Shown here one piece after another: positions 1 to 9,481 of a stretch of 64,000 nt of DNA (its first letter is position 1; each line of letters begins with the position of its first letter). Source of the stretch: Granulosicoccus sp964390335 (GTDB lineage: Bacteria; Pseudomonadota; Gammaproteobacteria; Granulosicoccales; Granulosicoccaceae). Location of the stretch: assembly GCA_964390335.1 (NCBI GenBank), contig CAYMHU010000007.1, positions 72,294 to 136,293 of the forward strand, in the 5' to 3' direction. The notes beneath the pieces are model-generated. The model had not been told where the DNA came from, ran no database searches, and saw only the letters and a list, made by a program, of their open reading frames with translations. Position numbers and translations under genes: made by a program.

Positions 1-2652
1 CCTATTATGTTGGCTGGCGGCTTGGGCAATATCCGCGAAGGCAATATCGATAAAAAGCCAGTACCTGCTGACACTGCCATTGTTGTGATTGGTGGTCCGG
101 CTATGCAAATTGGCTTGGGGGGTGGCGCAGCATCCTCTGTTGCCAGTGGTCAAAGCGATGCTGAACTCGATTTTGCATCGGTACAGCGCGGCAATCCGGA
201 AATGCAGCGTCGGTGCCAGGAAGTGATCGATCGGTGTATTGCGCTTGGTGATGCAAGCCCCATTCTTTCTATGCATGATGTCGGTGCCGGCGGTTTGTCT
301 AATGCATTGCCGGAGCTGGTAAACGATGCGGGTATGGGCGGCCACTTCGATTTAAGAGCCATACCCAATGATGAACCCGGGATGTCGCCCAAAGCCATCT
401 GGAGTAATGAAGCGCAGGAACGTTATGTACTTGCAGTGGATAAGGTGCGTTTATCAGCGTTTGAAGCACTGTGCGAACGCGAACGGTGTTTGTACGCTGT
501 CGTGGGTACCGCTACAAGCGAGCCTCAGCTAACGGTTATTGATGAGCACTTTAACGATAACCCGGTTGATATGCCAATGGATGTGTTGCTGGGTAAACCA
601 CCTAAGTTATCCATTGAAGCCAAGCGCCGCGACTTCTGTAAAACGCCCATAGATACCGCATCCATCAGCGTCGAGGAAGCGGCGAATCGCTTGCTGCAAC
701 TGCCGTGTATTGCATCGAAGAACTTTCTGATCACTATTGGTGATCGATCGGTGACGGGGCAAATAGTTCGCGATCAGCTTGTTGGCCCATGGCAAATGCC
801 AGTTGCAGATGTTGCAGTGACAGCGGCGGATTATCAAGGCTATACGGGTGAAGCCATGGCCATGGGAGAACGTACGCCGGTTGCGCTGATTAACCCGGCA
901 GCCTCAGCTCGATTGGCTGTGGGTGAGGCGATAACGAATATTGCCGCGTCCAACATAGGTGAGATTAGCAACATCAAGTTATCCGCTAACTGGATGGCAG
1001 CAGCTGGGCACCCAGGTGAAGATGCGGGCCTATACGATGCAGTGCAAGCAGTTGGTTTAGAACTGGCTCCCGAGCTTGGTATTGCCATACCGGTTGGAAA
1101 AGATTCCTTATCAATGAAAACGGGCTGGCAGGAAAACGGCGAGCAACGTACCGTTACGTCGCCTATGTCACTGGTTGTCACCGCGTTCGCACCGGTAAAG
1201 GATGTGCGAAAAACCGTTACGCCGCAATTGCGCACCGATGCTGGCGACACCGACTTGTTTTTTATTGATTTGGGCGCGGGCGCGAATCGTTTAGGCGGTT
1301 CGTGTTTAGCGCAAGTGTTTAATCAAGTGGGTGATCAAGCAGCTGATGTTGATTCCAGCGCGCATTTACACGGTTTATACAGTAGCGTGCAAAGCTTAAT
1401 TGAGCAAAATAAGCTGCTTGCTTATCATGATCGGTCCGATGGCGGCCTATTCGTGACCTTAGCCGAGATGGCGTTTGCCGGTAACGTTGGTGTTAAAGCC
1501 CAGCTGCAAAGCTTACCGAAAGACACGCTTGCAACATTATTTAATGAAGAGCTGGGTGCGGTTATTCAAACACGCACATCTGATTACGCAGAGGTATTGG
1601 CTTGCTTTGAAATGGCTGGACTGGGCGATTGCGTACATGCCATTGGTTCGCTATGCGACACACCCGATCTTGAGTTCTGGCGCGGAACCGAGTTGCTTTA
1701 TTCGCAACCGGTGGTTGATTTACGCGTGAAATGGTGGCAAACCAGTTATCACATGCAAACGCTACGCGATAACCCGGAGTGTGCAAGGCAAGAACTTGAA
1801 TTAATATCAGAAGCAGACAATCCCGGGATCTCACCAACGCTAACGTTTGATCCAAACCACTCCTTAATTTCCGCGCCATTACTGAGCAAGCGGCCGCGTG
1901 TGGCCATACTCAGAGAGCAGGGTGTGAACAGCCACATGGAAATGGCAGCTGCATTTTACACAGCTGGTTTCGACGCAATCGATGTGCACATGTCCGATCT
2001 GCATTCAGGTCGCTTTTCGCTTAACAATGTGCAAGGACTCGCAGCCTGCGGCGGTTTTTCCTACGGCGATGTATTGGGTGCAGGTGGTGGTTGGGCAAAG
2101 TCCATTTTGTTCAGCGATAAGTTATTGGCCGAGTTTCAGTCCTTCTTTGATCGGCCCGATACGTTCACCTTGGGTGTGTGTAATGGCTGTCAAATGTTGT
2201 CTTATTTGCGCGACATTATCCCTGGTGCACAGCAGTGGCCAGCGTTTCTACGCAACACCAGTGAGCAGTATGAAGCGCGCGTGGCAACGGTAGAAATTTT
2301 TAAATCACCATCGCTGTTCTTTACTGATATGGCCGGCTCAAGATTGCCGATTGCTGTTGCACATGGTGAAGGGCGGGCCGTGTTTGACTCCGATACTCAG
2401 CTAAGCACTGCACAAGTGACCATGGCGTATGTCGATAATAGCGGCAATATCACTGAGCAGTATCCACTAAACCCGAACGGCTCAATACACGGTGTAACCG
2501 GATTATGCAGCGACGACGGGCGCGCCACTATTATGATGCCGCACCCCGAGCGGGTTTTTCGTACGGTGAATAACTCCTGGCATCCACCATCGTGGGGCGA
2601 AAGCGGACCGTGGCTGCGTATGTTTGAAAATGCGCGCGTATGGCTTGGTTAA
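1..2652 (+). CDS. purL: Phosphoribosylformylglycinamidine synthase, C-terminal part (5' end outside window)
   Basis: Large ATP- and glutamine-dependent enzyme of the fourth step of purine synthesis, which converts FGAR to FGAM in the cytoplasm. The window opens inside the gene. About 883 codons are present against roughly 1,290 residues for the single-chain gammaproteobacterial form, so about the first 410 residues are missing. The frame is open from base 1. The visible protein holds the later part of the synthase region with the glycine-rich GGPAMQIGLGGGAASS. A class I glutamine amidotransferase domain begins near RPRVAILREQG, with the nucleophile Cys in GVCNGCQM and the His/Glu of the triad in MPHPERVF near the end. 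It converges on the following gene with about 40 bases between and no clear terminator. Confidence 0.97.
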   Translation, partial: PIMLAGGLGNIREGNIDKKPVPADTAIVVIGGPAMQIGLGGGAASSVASGQSDAELDFASVQRGNPEMQRRCQEVIDRCIALGDASPILSMHDVGAGGLSNALPELVNDAGMGGHFDLRAIPNDEPGMSPKAIWSNEAQERYVLAVDKVRLSAFEALCERERCLYAVVGTATSEPQLTVIDEHFNDNPVDMPMDVLLGKPPKLSIEAKRRDFCKTPIDTASISVEEAANRLLQLPCIASKNFLITIGDRSVTGQIVRDQLVGPWQMPVADVAVTAADYQGYTGEAMAMGERTPVALINPAASARLAVGEAITNIAASNIGEISNIKLSANWMAAAGHPGEDAGLYDAVQAVGLELAPELGIAIPVGKDSLSMKTGWQENGEQRTVTSPMSLVVTAFAPVKDVRKTVTPQLRTDAGDTDLFFIDLGAGANRLGGSCLAQVFNQVGDQAADVDSSAHLHGLYSSVQSLIEQNKLLAYHDRSDGGLFVTLAEMAFAGNVGVKAQLQSLPKDTLATLFNEELGAVIQTRTSDYAEVLACFEMAGLGDCVHAIGSLCDTPDLEFWRGTELLYSQPVVDLRVKWWQTSYHMQTLRDNPECARQELELISEADNPGISPTLTFDPNHSLISAPLLSKRPRVAILREQGVNSHMEMAAAFYTAGFDAIDVHMSDLHSGRFSLNNVQGLAACGGFSYGDVLGAGGGWAKSILFSDKLLAEFQSFFDRPDTFTLGVCNGCQMLSYLRDIIPGAQQWPAFLRNTSEQYEARVATVEIFKSPSLFFTDMAGSRLPIAVAHGEGRAVFDSDTQLSTAQVTMAYVDNSGNITEQYPLNPNGSIHGVTGLCSDDGRATIMMPHPERVFRTVNNSWHPPSWGESGPWLRMFENARVWLG

Positions 2653-2693
2653 ACAGCACGTTGAATCAACGCAGGCTGCGCTTTCATTTGTTA

Positions 2694-4811
2694 TCAGGCG
2701 ATATTCAAATGTTCAACAATCGCATTAATTTCCAGCTGCTGATCGGTAGCTTCCTGACTGGCCGCCCGTAACCATTCTATAGTTTCAACAACGGTGGCAG
2801 TACTGGTGTTGCCCGAACTGATATGCTGCTCAATAGTTGCTTGTGTAGCGCCCACATGAATTTCGGTTAATACATCCTCTTGCGATTTACCTGAAAACTG
2901 TGCCAACACCATTGCAGGTGTTTTGGTTGCAGCATGTTTCATGTCGCCGAACTGCTTGGACCAGTTAATGAGTCTGGTTCGTAGTGACTCAGCGTGACCC
3001 AATAGCTCGATTGCAGGCACGTTCTGCCATTCACTACCACTGATGGCCAGCAATTTTCGCAACGATTCTGCCGCTTGCTGCAACAGTTCCAATTCGTTTA
3101 TGTAGGTGGTTTTGAACGACTGCCATTCCTGTAAAACGACTGCTGCAATGTTTTCAGATTCTAATACTTCGCTAATTTCCTGCGCATATTCCAGCGCATT
3201 TGTTAGTTCAACCCAGTTGGTGCGCAATCCTCTGTATCCCGGACCTAATGCCAAGCGGTATTCCACGTTGTTAACGAAAAGCTCACGAAAGCGCAATACC
3301 TTGGCAAGCTTGCCCAGCAGTTGTCGGTGTTCAGTGGTCAAGTTTGTTGGCTTCTCGATACTGAATTCCATGAATTGGCGTCGGGCGCTAAAGTAATCTG
3401 CATCGATGATGTCTGGCCCTTGATCAAACGTGCCGCCCAACTCTTCGATCAGACTCAGCAACTGTTTTTTTGCAGGCACTTTATCTAAATCGAATGTTTC
3501 TTGTAGTGCGCTGAGTTCGTCTTCAATCAGCGCAGCTTGGTGGCGGGCCCGCTGCAGCAATGCTGGGGTAGCCGAGAAGCATAAGTCGCCATGTTTATAG
3601 TTTTCAATTAAGTTTGGCGCTTTGTCGATCAACTCAATAGCGCCAGCCAGTCGAATGATATGACGAGCACCAATCATTTCATCCTGAATAATGGTTCTGA
3701 TCAAATCAGATTGTAGCGCCCGGTTTACTTCGTTGATCCAGCCAGAAATCAACTCCGGTAAGTTTGAGAGCTGTTGGAACTCCACTCGACTCAATCCGTG
3801 TTCACTGAGTTGGGTGGAGTATTCGCGTAGCAAGGATATTTCATCACTCCCGCCAGTGCTGAGAGTCGACACTGTTGGATTGATAGCGGAATAATCTTTG
3901 AGTAAATTCAGCACGCTATGCAGTTGCTGCAGGTTTTTATTGTCGGTAATAGCCTTAGCTAAGGTGGTATCAAAGTTCTGCGGTAAATCGGGCAGGGTAA
4001 TGGCCTTAACTGTATGATCGCTTTCAATTGATGGCGGAGCACTGTTGCCCAGTGCGACATCAAATTCGAGTTCAATATCCTGTTTGGCTCTAACGGTTTG
4101 CGCGACTTGCGCGAAGAAATCCTGCAATGGTAAATCCGATTCAAATTCGGGTAACTGGATAGAATCCTTTTCAGCGCACCATTGGTATAGCGCAAGATTG
4201 ATATCGGGTACGTTGCTATCAAGATGGAGTTCGTATTCAGTATCGGATGCTTCCGTATGCGTGTTCGTATTGGGTGCGTTGGCACTGTTGCTGTCGTCAT
4301 CGTTCGCCGCGTCACCGGAGTGCTCGTTTGTTTTTTTTACGAGTGTGACCGGATAAAATAAAATGGGTGCGCGAAATTCATTGCCGTTGGCTTCGGCTGT
4401 TTTCCATCGAAGAAAGCCGGCGGTCAGATACAGGCGTTGTGCGCCAGCTTGTTTGATTAACGCATTATCAACTTGAATTTGTCTACAGATTTCAGGTAGC
4501 TCTGAAGGTTGATGCTGGGTTAGTAAATTTGCGCGACTACGCAGGGTGCGTTTTCTTCGCTGATCTCGGGTACTGTTGATGGGGATTGGTGCTGAGGATT
4601 CGCTGGGTTGTGTTACACCGGATTGCGCGACCAAATCGAATCGACCATTAGCGCCCGTTAAAATTTCTGCCAGTGCCAATGGTGAGTGCGGCAATAACGC
4701 GATATCACCAGCGGTAAAAAACCAGCGCAGGGCGCGGTACCTTGGTGTTTGGTGATCGTATTTGCGCCTGCGTTGTTCAGACCCTGGTTGACTGCCGGAT
4801 AACACTTCCAC
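2694..4811 (-). CDS. DUF4011-like domain protein without a helicase part
   Basis: Function unknown. Residues about 95-160 read ICRQIQVDNALIKQAGAQRL followed by a YLTAGFLRW block, then RAPILFYPVTLV. This pattern resembles DUF4011, a domain usually placed at the N-terminus of large superfamily 1 helicase/nuclease proteins. Here the protein is only 705 residues and I see no Walker A or B motif, so it would be a stand-alone version. After the conserved block comes a low-complexity acidic/Asn/Thr stretch (about residues 165-195), then a long mostly helical region with leucine-rich segments and no motif I recognise. The start is GTG; a second in-frame GTG lies two codons in. The gene is divergent from msrP. 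The family call is from memory of the motif and is moderate only. Confidence 0.55.
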   Translation of the reverse strand: MEVLSGSQPGSEQRRRKYDHQTPRYRALRWFFTAGDIALLPHSPLALAEILTGANGRFDLVAQSGVTQPSESSAPIPINSTRDQRRKRTLRSRANLLTQHQPSELPEICRQIQVDNALIKQAGAQRLYLTAGFLRWKTAEANGNEFRAPILFYPVTLVKKTNEHSGDAANDDDSNSANAPNTNTHTEASDTEYELHLDSNVPDINLALYQWCAEKDSIQLPEFESDLPLQDFFAQVAQTVRAKQDIELEFDVALGNSAPPSIESDHTVKAITLPDLPQNFDTTLAKAITDNKNLQQLHSVLNLLKDYSAINPTVSTLSTGGSDEISLLREYSTQLSEHGLSRVEFQQLSNLPELISGWINEVNRALQSDLIRTIIQDEMIGARHIIRLAGAIELIDKAPNLIENYKHGDLCFSATPALLQRARHQAALIEDELSALQETFDLDKVPAKKQLLSLIEELGGTFDQGPDIIDADYFSARRQFMEFSIEKPTNLTTEHRQLLGKLAKVLRFRELFVNNVEYRLALGPGYRGLRTNWVELTNALEYAQEISEVLESENIAAVVLQEWQSFKTTYINELELLQQAAESLRKLLAISGSEWQNVPAIELLGHAESLRTRLINWSKQFGDMKHAATKTPAMVLAQFSGKSQEDVLTEIHVGATQATIEQHISSGNTSTATVVETIEWLRAASQEATDQQLEINAIVEHLNIA

Positions 4812-5105
4812 AGATTGTTCTTAACCTTTGTTTAAGCGACGCGATAACAGCTCCGCGACTATCAGAGTCAATAACAGGAATCGGGCCAAAGCATGACCAA
4901 CCGAGCCCTAAATTGCTGTCAGTGTCAAATCAGGGTCAAATTGGACGTCTGAGCAATCCTGAAATGTTGTGCATATACTCTTTATTGGTGATTTTTCACT
5001 TTTCAGGCACCATACGGTGTGCGGTTTGCATAACCGAGTAACAGCGAATTTTTTGCAATATTTGCTGTCGTAACACAAGCGATTCACTAAACAGGGCGAG
5101 CGGTC
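4812..5105. other. Divergent intergenic region, no gene seen
   Basis: About 290 bases between the divergently transcribed DUF4011-like gene and msrP. It is AT-rich near the msrP side and must hold both promoters, but I find no convincing -35/-10 pair, operator or small ORF. Confidence 0.5.
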
Positions 5106-6065
5106 ATGAAAGATTGGATGAAAATGGGCGGTGTAAAAAGCCACGAAATAACCAACGAGACCGTATTTCGCCGCCGCCGTGCGCTGCTACAAGCGTCTGT
5201 TGCTGCCGGATTAACGGGTAGTATTGTGGGCGAGTTACATGCCAAAGCGTTGCCACAACCTATTGTAAAGGGCCCATTCAACGCAACAGATGAAATCACG
5301 TCTGAAGAAACGGCCACCAGTTACAACAATTTTTACGAGCTTGGGACTGATAAAGGCGATCCGCTTAAGAACGCCGACAAACTAGTGACCGAGCCGTGGA
5401 GTGTGGTTGTGGATGGCGAATGTGATGCACCCGGTAAGTTCACACTAGAAGATATATTGAAGCCACATGCAATTGAAGAGCGCATTTACCGCATGCGCTG
5501 TGTTGAAGCCTGGTCAATGGTGATTCCATGGAACGGCTTTGCACTGGGAGATTTATTAAAACGGTTTAAACCGAACTCTAATGCGAAGTATGTGGCTTTC
5601 GAAACGGTCGTTGATAACGATTTACCGGGCATGAAAAGTCGGGTTTTAGATTGGCCGTATCGAGAAGGTTTAAGAATCGATGAAGCGATGCACCCGTTAA
5701 CCATGATGGTCATGGGTATGTATGGAAACGTGATTCCTAATCAGAATGGTGCGCCTTTGCGATTGGTTGTACCGTGGAAGTATGGCTACAAGAGTATTAA
5801 GTCGATAGTCCGAATTAGCTTTATGGAAAATCAACCTCCAACCAGTTGGAATATGTCGGCGCCACACGAATATGGTTTCTACAGTAACGTTAATCCGGAT
5901 GTGAATCATCCGCGATGGAGCCAAGCTAAAGAGCGTCGTTTGGCCGGTGAAACAAGTGGGTTAGCGGCGTTGTTTTCCCCTAAAATAGAAACTCAATTTC
6001 TTAATGGTTACGCTGAGGAAGTTGCTCCGTTATATGCTGATATGGACTTAGCGAAGTACTTCTGA
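5106..6065 (+). CDS. msrP: Protein-methionine-sulfoxide reductase catalytic subunit MsrP (molybdopterin)
   Basis: Periplasmic molybdopterin enzyme that reduces methionine sulfoxide in envelope proteins, with electrons from the membrane partner MsrQ. The N-terminus carries a twin-arginine signal (FRRRRALLQASVAAGL at about residues 18-33), as expected for a cofactor-loaded Tat substrate. The Mo-ligand cysteine is in YRMRCVEAWSMVIPW, and the family motifs PWKYGYKSIKSI and PHEYGFYSNVNP are present. At 319 residues it is of normal length. The next gene, 72 bases on, is msrQ, the standard partner, so the two probably form an operon. An ATG five codons downstream is a possible alternative start. Confidence 0.95.
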   Translation: MKDWMKMGGVKSHEITNETVFRRRRALLQASVAAGLTGSIVGELHAKALPQPIVKGPFNATDEITSEETATSYNNFYELGTDKGDPLKNADKLVTEPWSVVVDGECDAPGKFTLEDILKPHAIEERIYRMRCVEAWSMVIPWNGFALGDLLKRFKPNSNAKYVAFETVVDNDLPGMKSRVLDWPYREGLRIDEAMHPLTMMVMGMYGNVIPNQNGAPLRLVVPWKYGYKSIKSIVRISFMENQPPTSWNMSAPHEYGFYSNVNPDVNHPRWSQAKERRLAGETSGLAALFSPKIETQFLNGYAEEVAPLYADMDLAKYF

Positions 6066-6137
6066 TTTTCAGTATGATGTGCTGCACATAACCCGTTTGT
6101 CACGAAACCTAGAGAGCTAATTTGACTCTATTGGGTT

Positions 6138-6776
6138 ATGAATACGCAATCAGCAACTTTAAATACATCAACGACGCGTAAAGCCAGTGCAAATCGAATG
6201 AGCCCTGCTGCAATGATAAAGCCGCTGGTTTTTGTGTTGTTACTGACTCCGTTTCTGTGGCTGGTGTATGCGTTGTTCACCGCACAGTTAGGCCAAAATC
6301 CTATAGAAGCCATCACCGATTTCACGGGCGAATGGGCCTTCCGAATTTTGTTGCTGAGTCTGGCCATGACGCCACTGCGTCAACTATTAAAACGACCGTG
6401 GCCGACTCGTTACCGGCGCATGATAGGTTTGTATGCGTTTTTCTATGTGTGCCTGCATTTTCTAACTTACCTTGTGCTCGATAATCAGTTGGATATGTCG
6501 ATTATTATTAGCGATATCCTTGATCGACCCTACATAACAGCCGGTACAGTCGGCTTGTTAATCATGATCCCGTTAGCGCTAACGTCAACGAAAGGCATGA
6601 TGAAAAGGCTAGGTAAGCGCTGGAAATCGCTGCATCAGTGGGTATACCTTGCCGGTGCTGCGGCGAGTTTGCATTATATCTGGCTAGCAAAAGGTGATCG
6701 GCTTGAACCGTTTGTCTACTTAGCTGTGTTCCTATTATTAATGGTGCCGCGATTTAAAAAGTGGCTCGCACGCTAA
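6138..6776 (+). CDS. msrQ: Heme-binding membrane subunit MsrQ
   Basis: Inner-membrane b-type heme protein of the ferric-reductase-like (YedZ) family that passes quinone- or flavin-derived electrons to MsrP. The 212-residue protein has about six hydrophobic helices. Histidines in helix positions, such as FYVCLHFLTYLV, KSLHQWVYLAG and ASLHYIWLA, are the likely heme ligands. The N-terminal 30 residues are polar and longer than in some homologues. A start further in is possible, but the ATG used has no competitor with a better ribosome site. It pairs with msrP upstream. Confidence 0.93.
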   Translation: MNTQSATLNTSTTRKASANRMSPAAMIKPLVFVLLLTPFLWLVYALFTAQLGQNPIEAITDFTGEWAFRILLLSLAMTPLRQLLKRPWPTRYRRMIGLYAFFYVCLHFLTYLVLDNQLDMSIIISDILDRPYITAGTVGLLIMIPLALTSTKGMMKRLGKRWKSLHQWVYLAGAAASLHYIWLAKGDRLEPFVYLAVFLLLMVPRFKKWLAR

Positions 6777-6812
6777 GCTAAAAAGCAGATAAAACGAAAA
6801 TATAACGAAGCG

Positions 6813-6840
6813 CTGCAGTCATATTCGATAATGACTGCAG
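6813..6840. terminator. Perfect 10-bp inverted repeat between convergent genes
   Basis: CTGCAGTCAT and ATGACTGCAG flank an 8-base loop between the convergent msrQ and mdh. No clean T-run follows on either strand, so this is a terminator-like hairpin (possibly bidirectional) rather than a canonical intrinsic terminator. Confidence 0.45.
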
Positions 6841-6883
6841 GGCTGTTAGGGACTTTAATTAAAGGTAGATATGTTGCGATTGC

Positions 6884-7867
6884 CTAGGCTGAAAGTAGGC
6901 TTGCAACCGTATCGCGCTCTTCACGCAACTCAGTTTGGCTGGCCATCATTTTTTCTTTAATGAAGTCACCTACGTCTAAATCGTTAATGATGGTGTAATC
7001 GCCGTCTTTACATTGCACTGGGAAAGAGTAGATTAACCCTTCGTCAATGCCATAGCTGCCATCACTTGGTACAGCCATGCTGACCCAATCATCGGATGGT
7101 GTTCCTTGCACCCAGCTTGCCATGTGATCAATTACGCCGTTGGCTGCTGAGGCGGCACTTGAGCTGCCGCGTGCATCGATAACTGCCGCGCCGCGTTTTG
7201 CAACAGTTGGAATAAATTCTTCACGCGCCCAGGTTTGATCCACGACGTCACTGGCTGCTTTGTCTTTGATCGATGCGTAAGTGATGTCCGGTACTTGAGT
7301 GGTGGAGTGATTACCCCATATCACCATTTGGCGAATATCGGCAATGCGGGCACCGGCTTTTGCAGCCAGCTGCGAAATTGCGCGGTTATGATCGAGTCGA
7401 GTTAGCGCGGTGATATTGCGTGGATTCATGTTTGGCGCATTGGCCTTTAATATGTAGGCGTTGGTGTTTGCCGGATTACCCACAACACACACTTTACAAT
7501 CAGGGTTACCGACTTCATTGAGTACCTTGCCTAAGGTGCTGAAGATTTTGCCGTTGTCGGTAATTAAATCGCTACGCTCCATACCCGGGCCACGAGGCTT
7601 GGCGCCAACGAATAGCGCAGCGTCAACCTTGTTTAAAGCCACTTTAGGATCGTCAGTGCAGACCACATCATTCAGCAATGGAAATGCACAATCATCCAAT
7701 TCCATTTTCACCGCTTCCAGCAATCCGAGAGCAGGGGTTATTTCAAGTAAGTGCAGGCTAACAGGTTGATCGGGGCCATAAATTTCGCCCGCCGCAATTC
7801 GAAACAGCATGGAATAGCAAATTTGTCCAGCAGCACCAGTGACGGCAATACGTTTTGGCTGTGTCAT
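6884..7867 (-). CDS. mdh: Malate dehydrogenase (NAD-dependent)
   Basis: TCA-cycle enzyme that interconverts malate and oxaloacetate in the cytoplasm. The 327-residue protein is the cytosolic-type MDH found in many proteobacteria rather than the E. coli type. The Rossmann motif is VTGAAGQICYSMLFRIAAG. Substrate residues are seen in VVGNPANTNAY and LTRLDHNRA, and the catalytic His is in IWGNHSTTQ. A ribosome site GAGGA lies about nine bases before the ATG. The gene stands alone, divergent from nrdR and convergent with msrPQ. Confidence 0.96.
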   Translation of the reverse strand: MTQPKRIAVTGAAGQICYSMLFRIAAGEIYGPDQPVSLHLLEITPALGLLEAVKMELDDCAFPLLNDVVCTDDPKVALNKVDAALFVGAKPRGPGMERSDLITDNGKIFSTLGKVLNEVGNPDCKVCVVGNPANTNAYILKANAPNMNPRNITALTRLDHNRAISQLAAKAGARIADIRQMVIWGNHSTTQVPDITYASIKDKAASDVVDQTWAREEFIPTVAKRGAAVIDARGSSSAASAANGVIDHMASWVQGTPSDDWVSMAVPSDGSYGIDEGLIYSFPVQCKDGDYTIINDLDVGDFIKEKMMASQTELREERDTVASLLSA

Positions 7868-8002
7868 TACTGAAAATCCTCGTATACTTAGCTAGTTATT
7901 GGATGATTTAAGAATCTTGCGCGATAATATCACACGCCTTATGTCGGCCCCAGAACAGCTGTACTTGCGTACAACACTAACGAAGTCCCTTGGAGAAACA
8001 CC

Positions 8003-8506
8003 ATGCGATGCCCATTTTGTGGGGCTATAGACACTCGAGTCGTCGATTCTCGACTCGTTGGCGACAGCGATCAGGTTAGACGACGTCGAGAGTGCACTGA
8101 ATGCGAAGAGCGTTTCACGACCTACGAATCCGCTGAGCTGAACCTGCCGCGCGTGGTTAAATCGCGAGGTAACCACGAGCCCTTTTCCGATGCCAAATTG
8201 CAGGCCGGTTTTCTAAAAGCGCTGGAAAAACGTCCCGTTAGTGTAGAGCTGATTGATGAAGCAGTGGCCAGGGTCAGACATCGCTGCCTGGTGGCGGGTG
8301 AGCGCGAAATCGACGCCCGGCAAATCGGAGGATGGGTCATGGAAGAACTGCAACAGCTTGATCAGGTTGGCTATATTCGGTTCGCGTCGGTGTACAGGGC
8401 CTTCGAGGACGTAGCGGCCTTTCGCGAAGTGATTGAGAAACTGGAACAAACACCGGACGCTAAACTCACGGCTAATCAATTATCACTGTTAAAAGACGAT
8501 GACTAG
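8003..8506 (+). CDS. nrdR: Transcriptional repressor NrdR
   Basis: Nucleotide-sensing repressor of ribonucleotide reductase genes. The N-terminal zinc ribbon has CPFC at residues 3-6 and CTECEERFTTYES near 31-43. An ATP-cone domain follows (RGNHEPFSDAKLQAGFLKAL onward). The length of 167 residues is close to the usual 150-160. The start ATG follows TTGGAG at good spacing. In many gammaproteobacteria nrdR precedes ribD; here it is followed by an HslV-like peptidase gene instead. Confidence 0.96.
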   Translation: MRCPFCGAIDTRVVDSRLVGDSDQVRRRRECTECEERFTTYESAELNLPRVVKSRGNHEPFSDAKLQAGFLKALEKRPVSVELIDEAVARVRHRCLVAGEREIDARQIGGWVMEELQQLDQVGYIRFASVYRAFEDVAAFREVIEKLEQTPDAKLTANQLSLLKDDD

Positions 8507-8570
8507 GCTGCGAAAAGCTGCGATGCGTGGCAGACTAGCTGCATAATTCAACCAACGGAAATCGATCGCT

Positions 8571-9140
8571 TTGTCTACTATTGTTGTGGCCCGCAAGGGC
8601 AGTACGGCTTGCATAGCCGCCGATACGTTAACGACTTTTGGCGATATTCGGCTCAATGCTACGCTGGATAAAAACCACTCCAAAATTCAGACTTTCGGCA
8701 AAACGCACATGGGCATTGTGGGCAGTGCGGCGCACACCCTGGTTGCCGAACGCGCATTCAATGACAAAGACCTCAATGCCGACTTCTCTACGCGGGATGC
8801 CACATTCGATACACTGCTCAGGTTGCACCCTATTTTGAAAGAAAAATATTTCCTGAACAGCAAGGATGCGGATGATGATCCGTACGAAACCAGCCAGATT
8901 GATGCGGTTTATATCAATAAAAACGGCATTTTTGGCCTGTACGCACTGCGCGAAGTTTACGAGTACGAGCGCTACTGGGCGGCGGGGTCCGGTGCGTGTT
9001 ACGCCATGGGCGCGATGCATGCGGTGTACGACAAGTACAAATCGGCCAAAGACATCGCCAAAGCGGGCGTGGAGGCCGGTGCGCAATTTGATACCGCATC
9101 CCAATTGCCGCTCACATTCGAAACCGTGAAACTGGCCTAG
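8571..9140 (+). CDS. HslV/proteasome-like Ntn-hydrolase with N-terminal serine
   Basis: Predicted N-terminal-nucleophile peptidase of the proteasome beta/HslV fold, 189 residues. The start codon is TTG, the only reasonable one because a stop lies nine codons upstream. Met removal would expose Ser2. Counting Ser2 as residue 1, Asp falls at 17 (IAADTL) and Lys at 33 (TLDKN), exactly the proteasome/HslV catalytic positions. The downstream GSGACYAMGA (Ser140) and FDTAS (Asp174, Ser177) match the conserved Ser and Asp-x-x-Ser sites. So the nucleophile is probably Ser, not Thr. The pattern IAADxLxTFGDxRL recalls the 'betaproteobacteria proteasome homologue' family more than HslV, and no hslU lies nearby. 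Such genes are often misannotated. Fold confidence is high, exact family moderate. Confidence 0.8.
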   Translation: MSTIVVARKGSTACIAADTLTTFGDIRLNATLDKNHSKIQTFGKTHMGIVGSAAHTLVAERAFNDKDLNADFSTRDATFDTLLRLHPILKEKYFLNSKDADDDPYETSQIDAVYINKNGIFGLYALREVYEYERYWAAGSGACYAMGAMHAVYDKYKSAKDIAKAGVEAGAQFDTASQLPLTFETVKLA

Positions 9141-9221
9141 AAGCCGCGATTTGACGCCACTCCGGTGGTGAAACAGGCTACAATGGGCGGTTATCTTAAA
9201 TCGAATATTGGAGCCCCCGAA

Positions 9222-9481
9222 ATGGCCGTTGAAACTACGCTGTCAATTATCAAACCAGACGCTGTCGCAAAGAACGTCATTGGCGAAATTTACGCCATGT
9301 TTGAAAAGGCAGGTTTGCAGGTAGTTGCTGCAAAAATGATTCACCTGACTGAAGAGCAAGCTGGCGCATTTTACGCTGTGCACAAGGAACGTCCTTTTTA
9401 CAATGATCTGGTTGCGTTCATGACTTCAGGTCCGGTCATGGTTCAAGCGCTGCAAGGTGAAAACGCGATATCGTTGCATCG
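9222..9481 (+). CDS. ndk: Nucleoside diphosphate kinase, N-terminal part (cut by assembly gap)
   Basis: Transfers phosphate from ATP to nucleoside diphosphates. The start ATG is at MAVETTLSIIKPDAVAKN, the canonical NDK N-terminus, and the frame continues through SGPVMVQALQGENAISLHR, which aligns with the end of the usual ENAV..HR motif. About 86 of the expected 143 residues are present. The active-site histidine and the Kpn loop lie in the gap. Reading upstream of this ATG gives an open frame, but nothing NDK-like. Next gene after the gap is rlmN, the usual neighbour. Confidence 0.95.

Noticed and set aside
9450..9481. Possible misassembly just before the gap in ndk
   Set aside because: QGENAISLHR first looked odd, but it aligns with the normal ENAV..HR segment of NDK, so the edge is sound.
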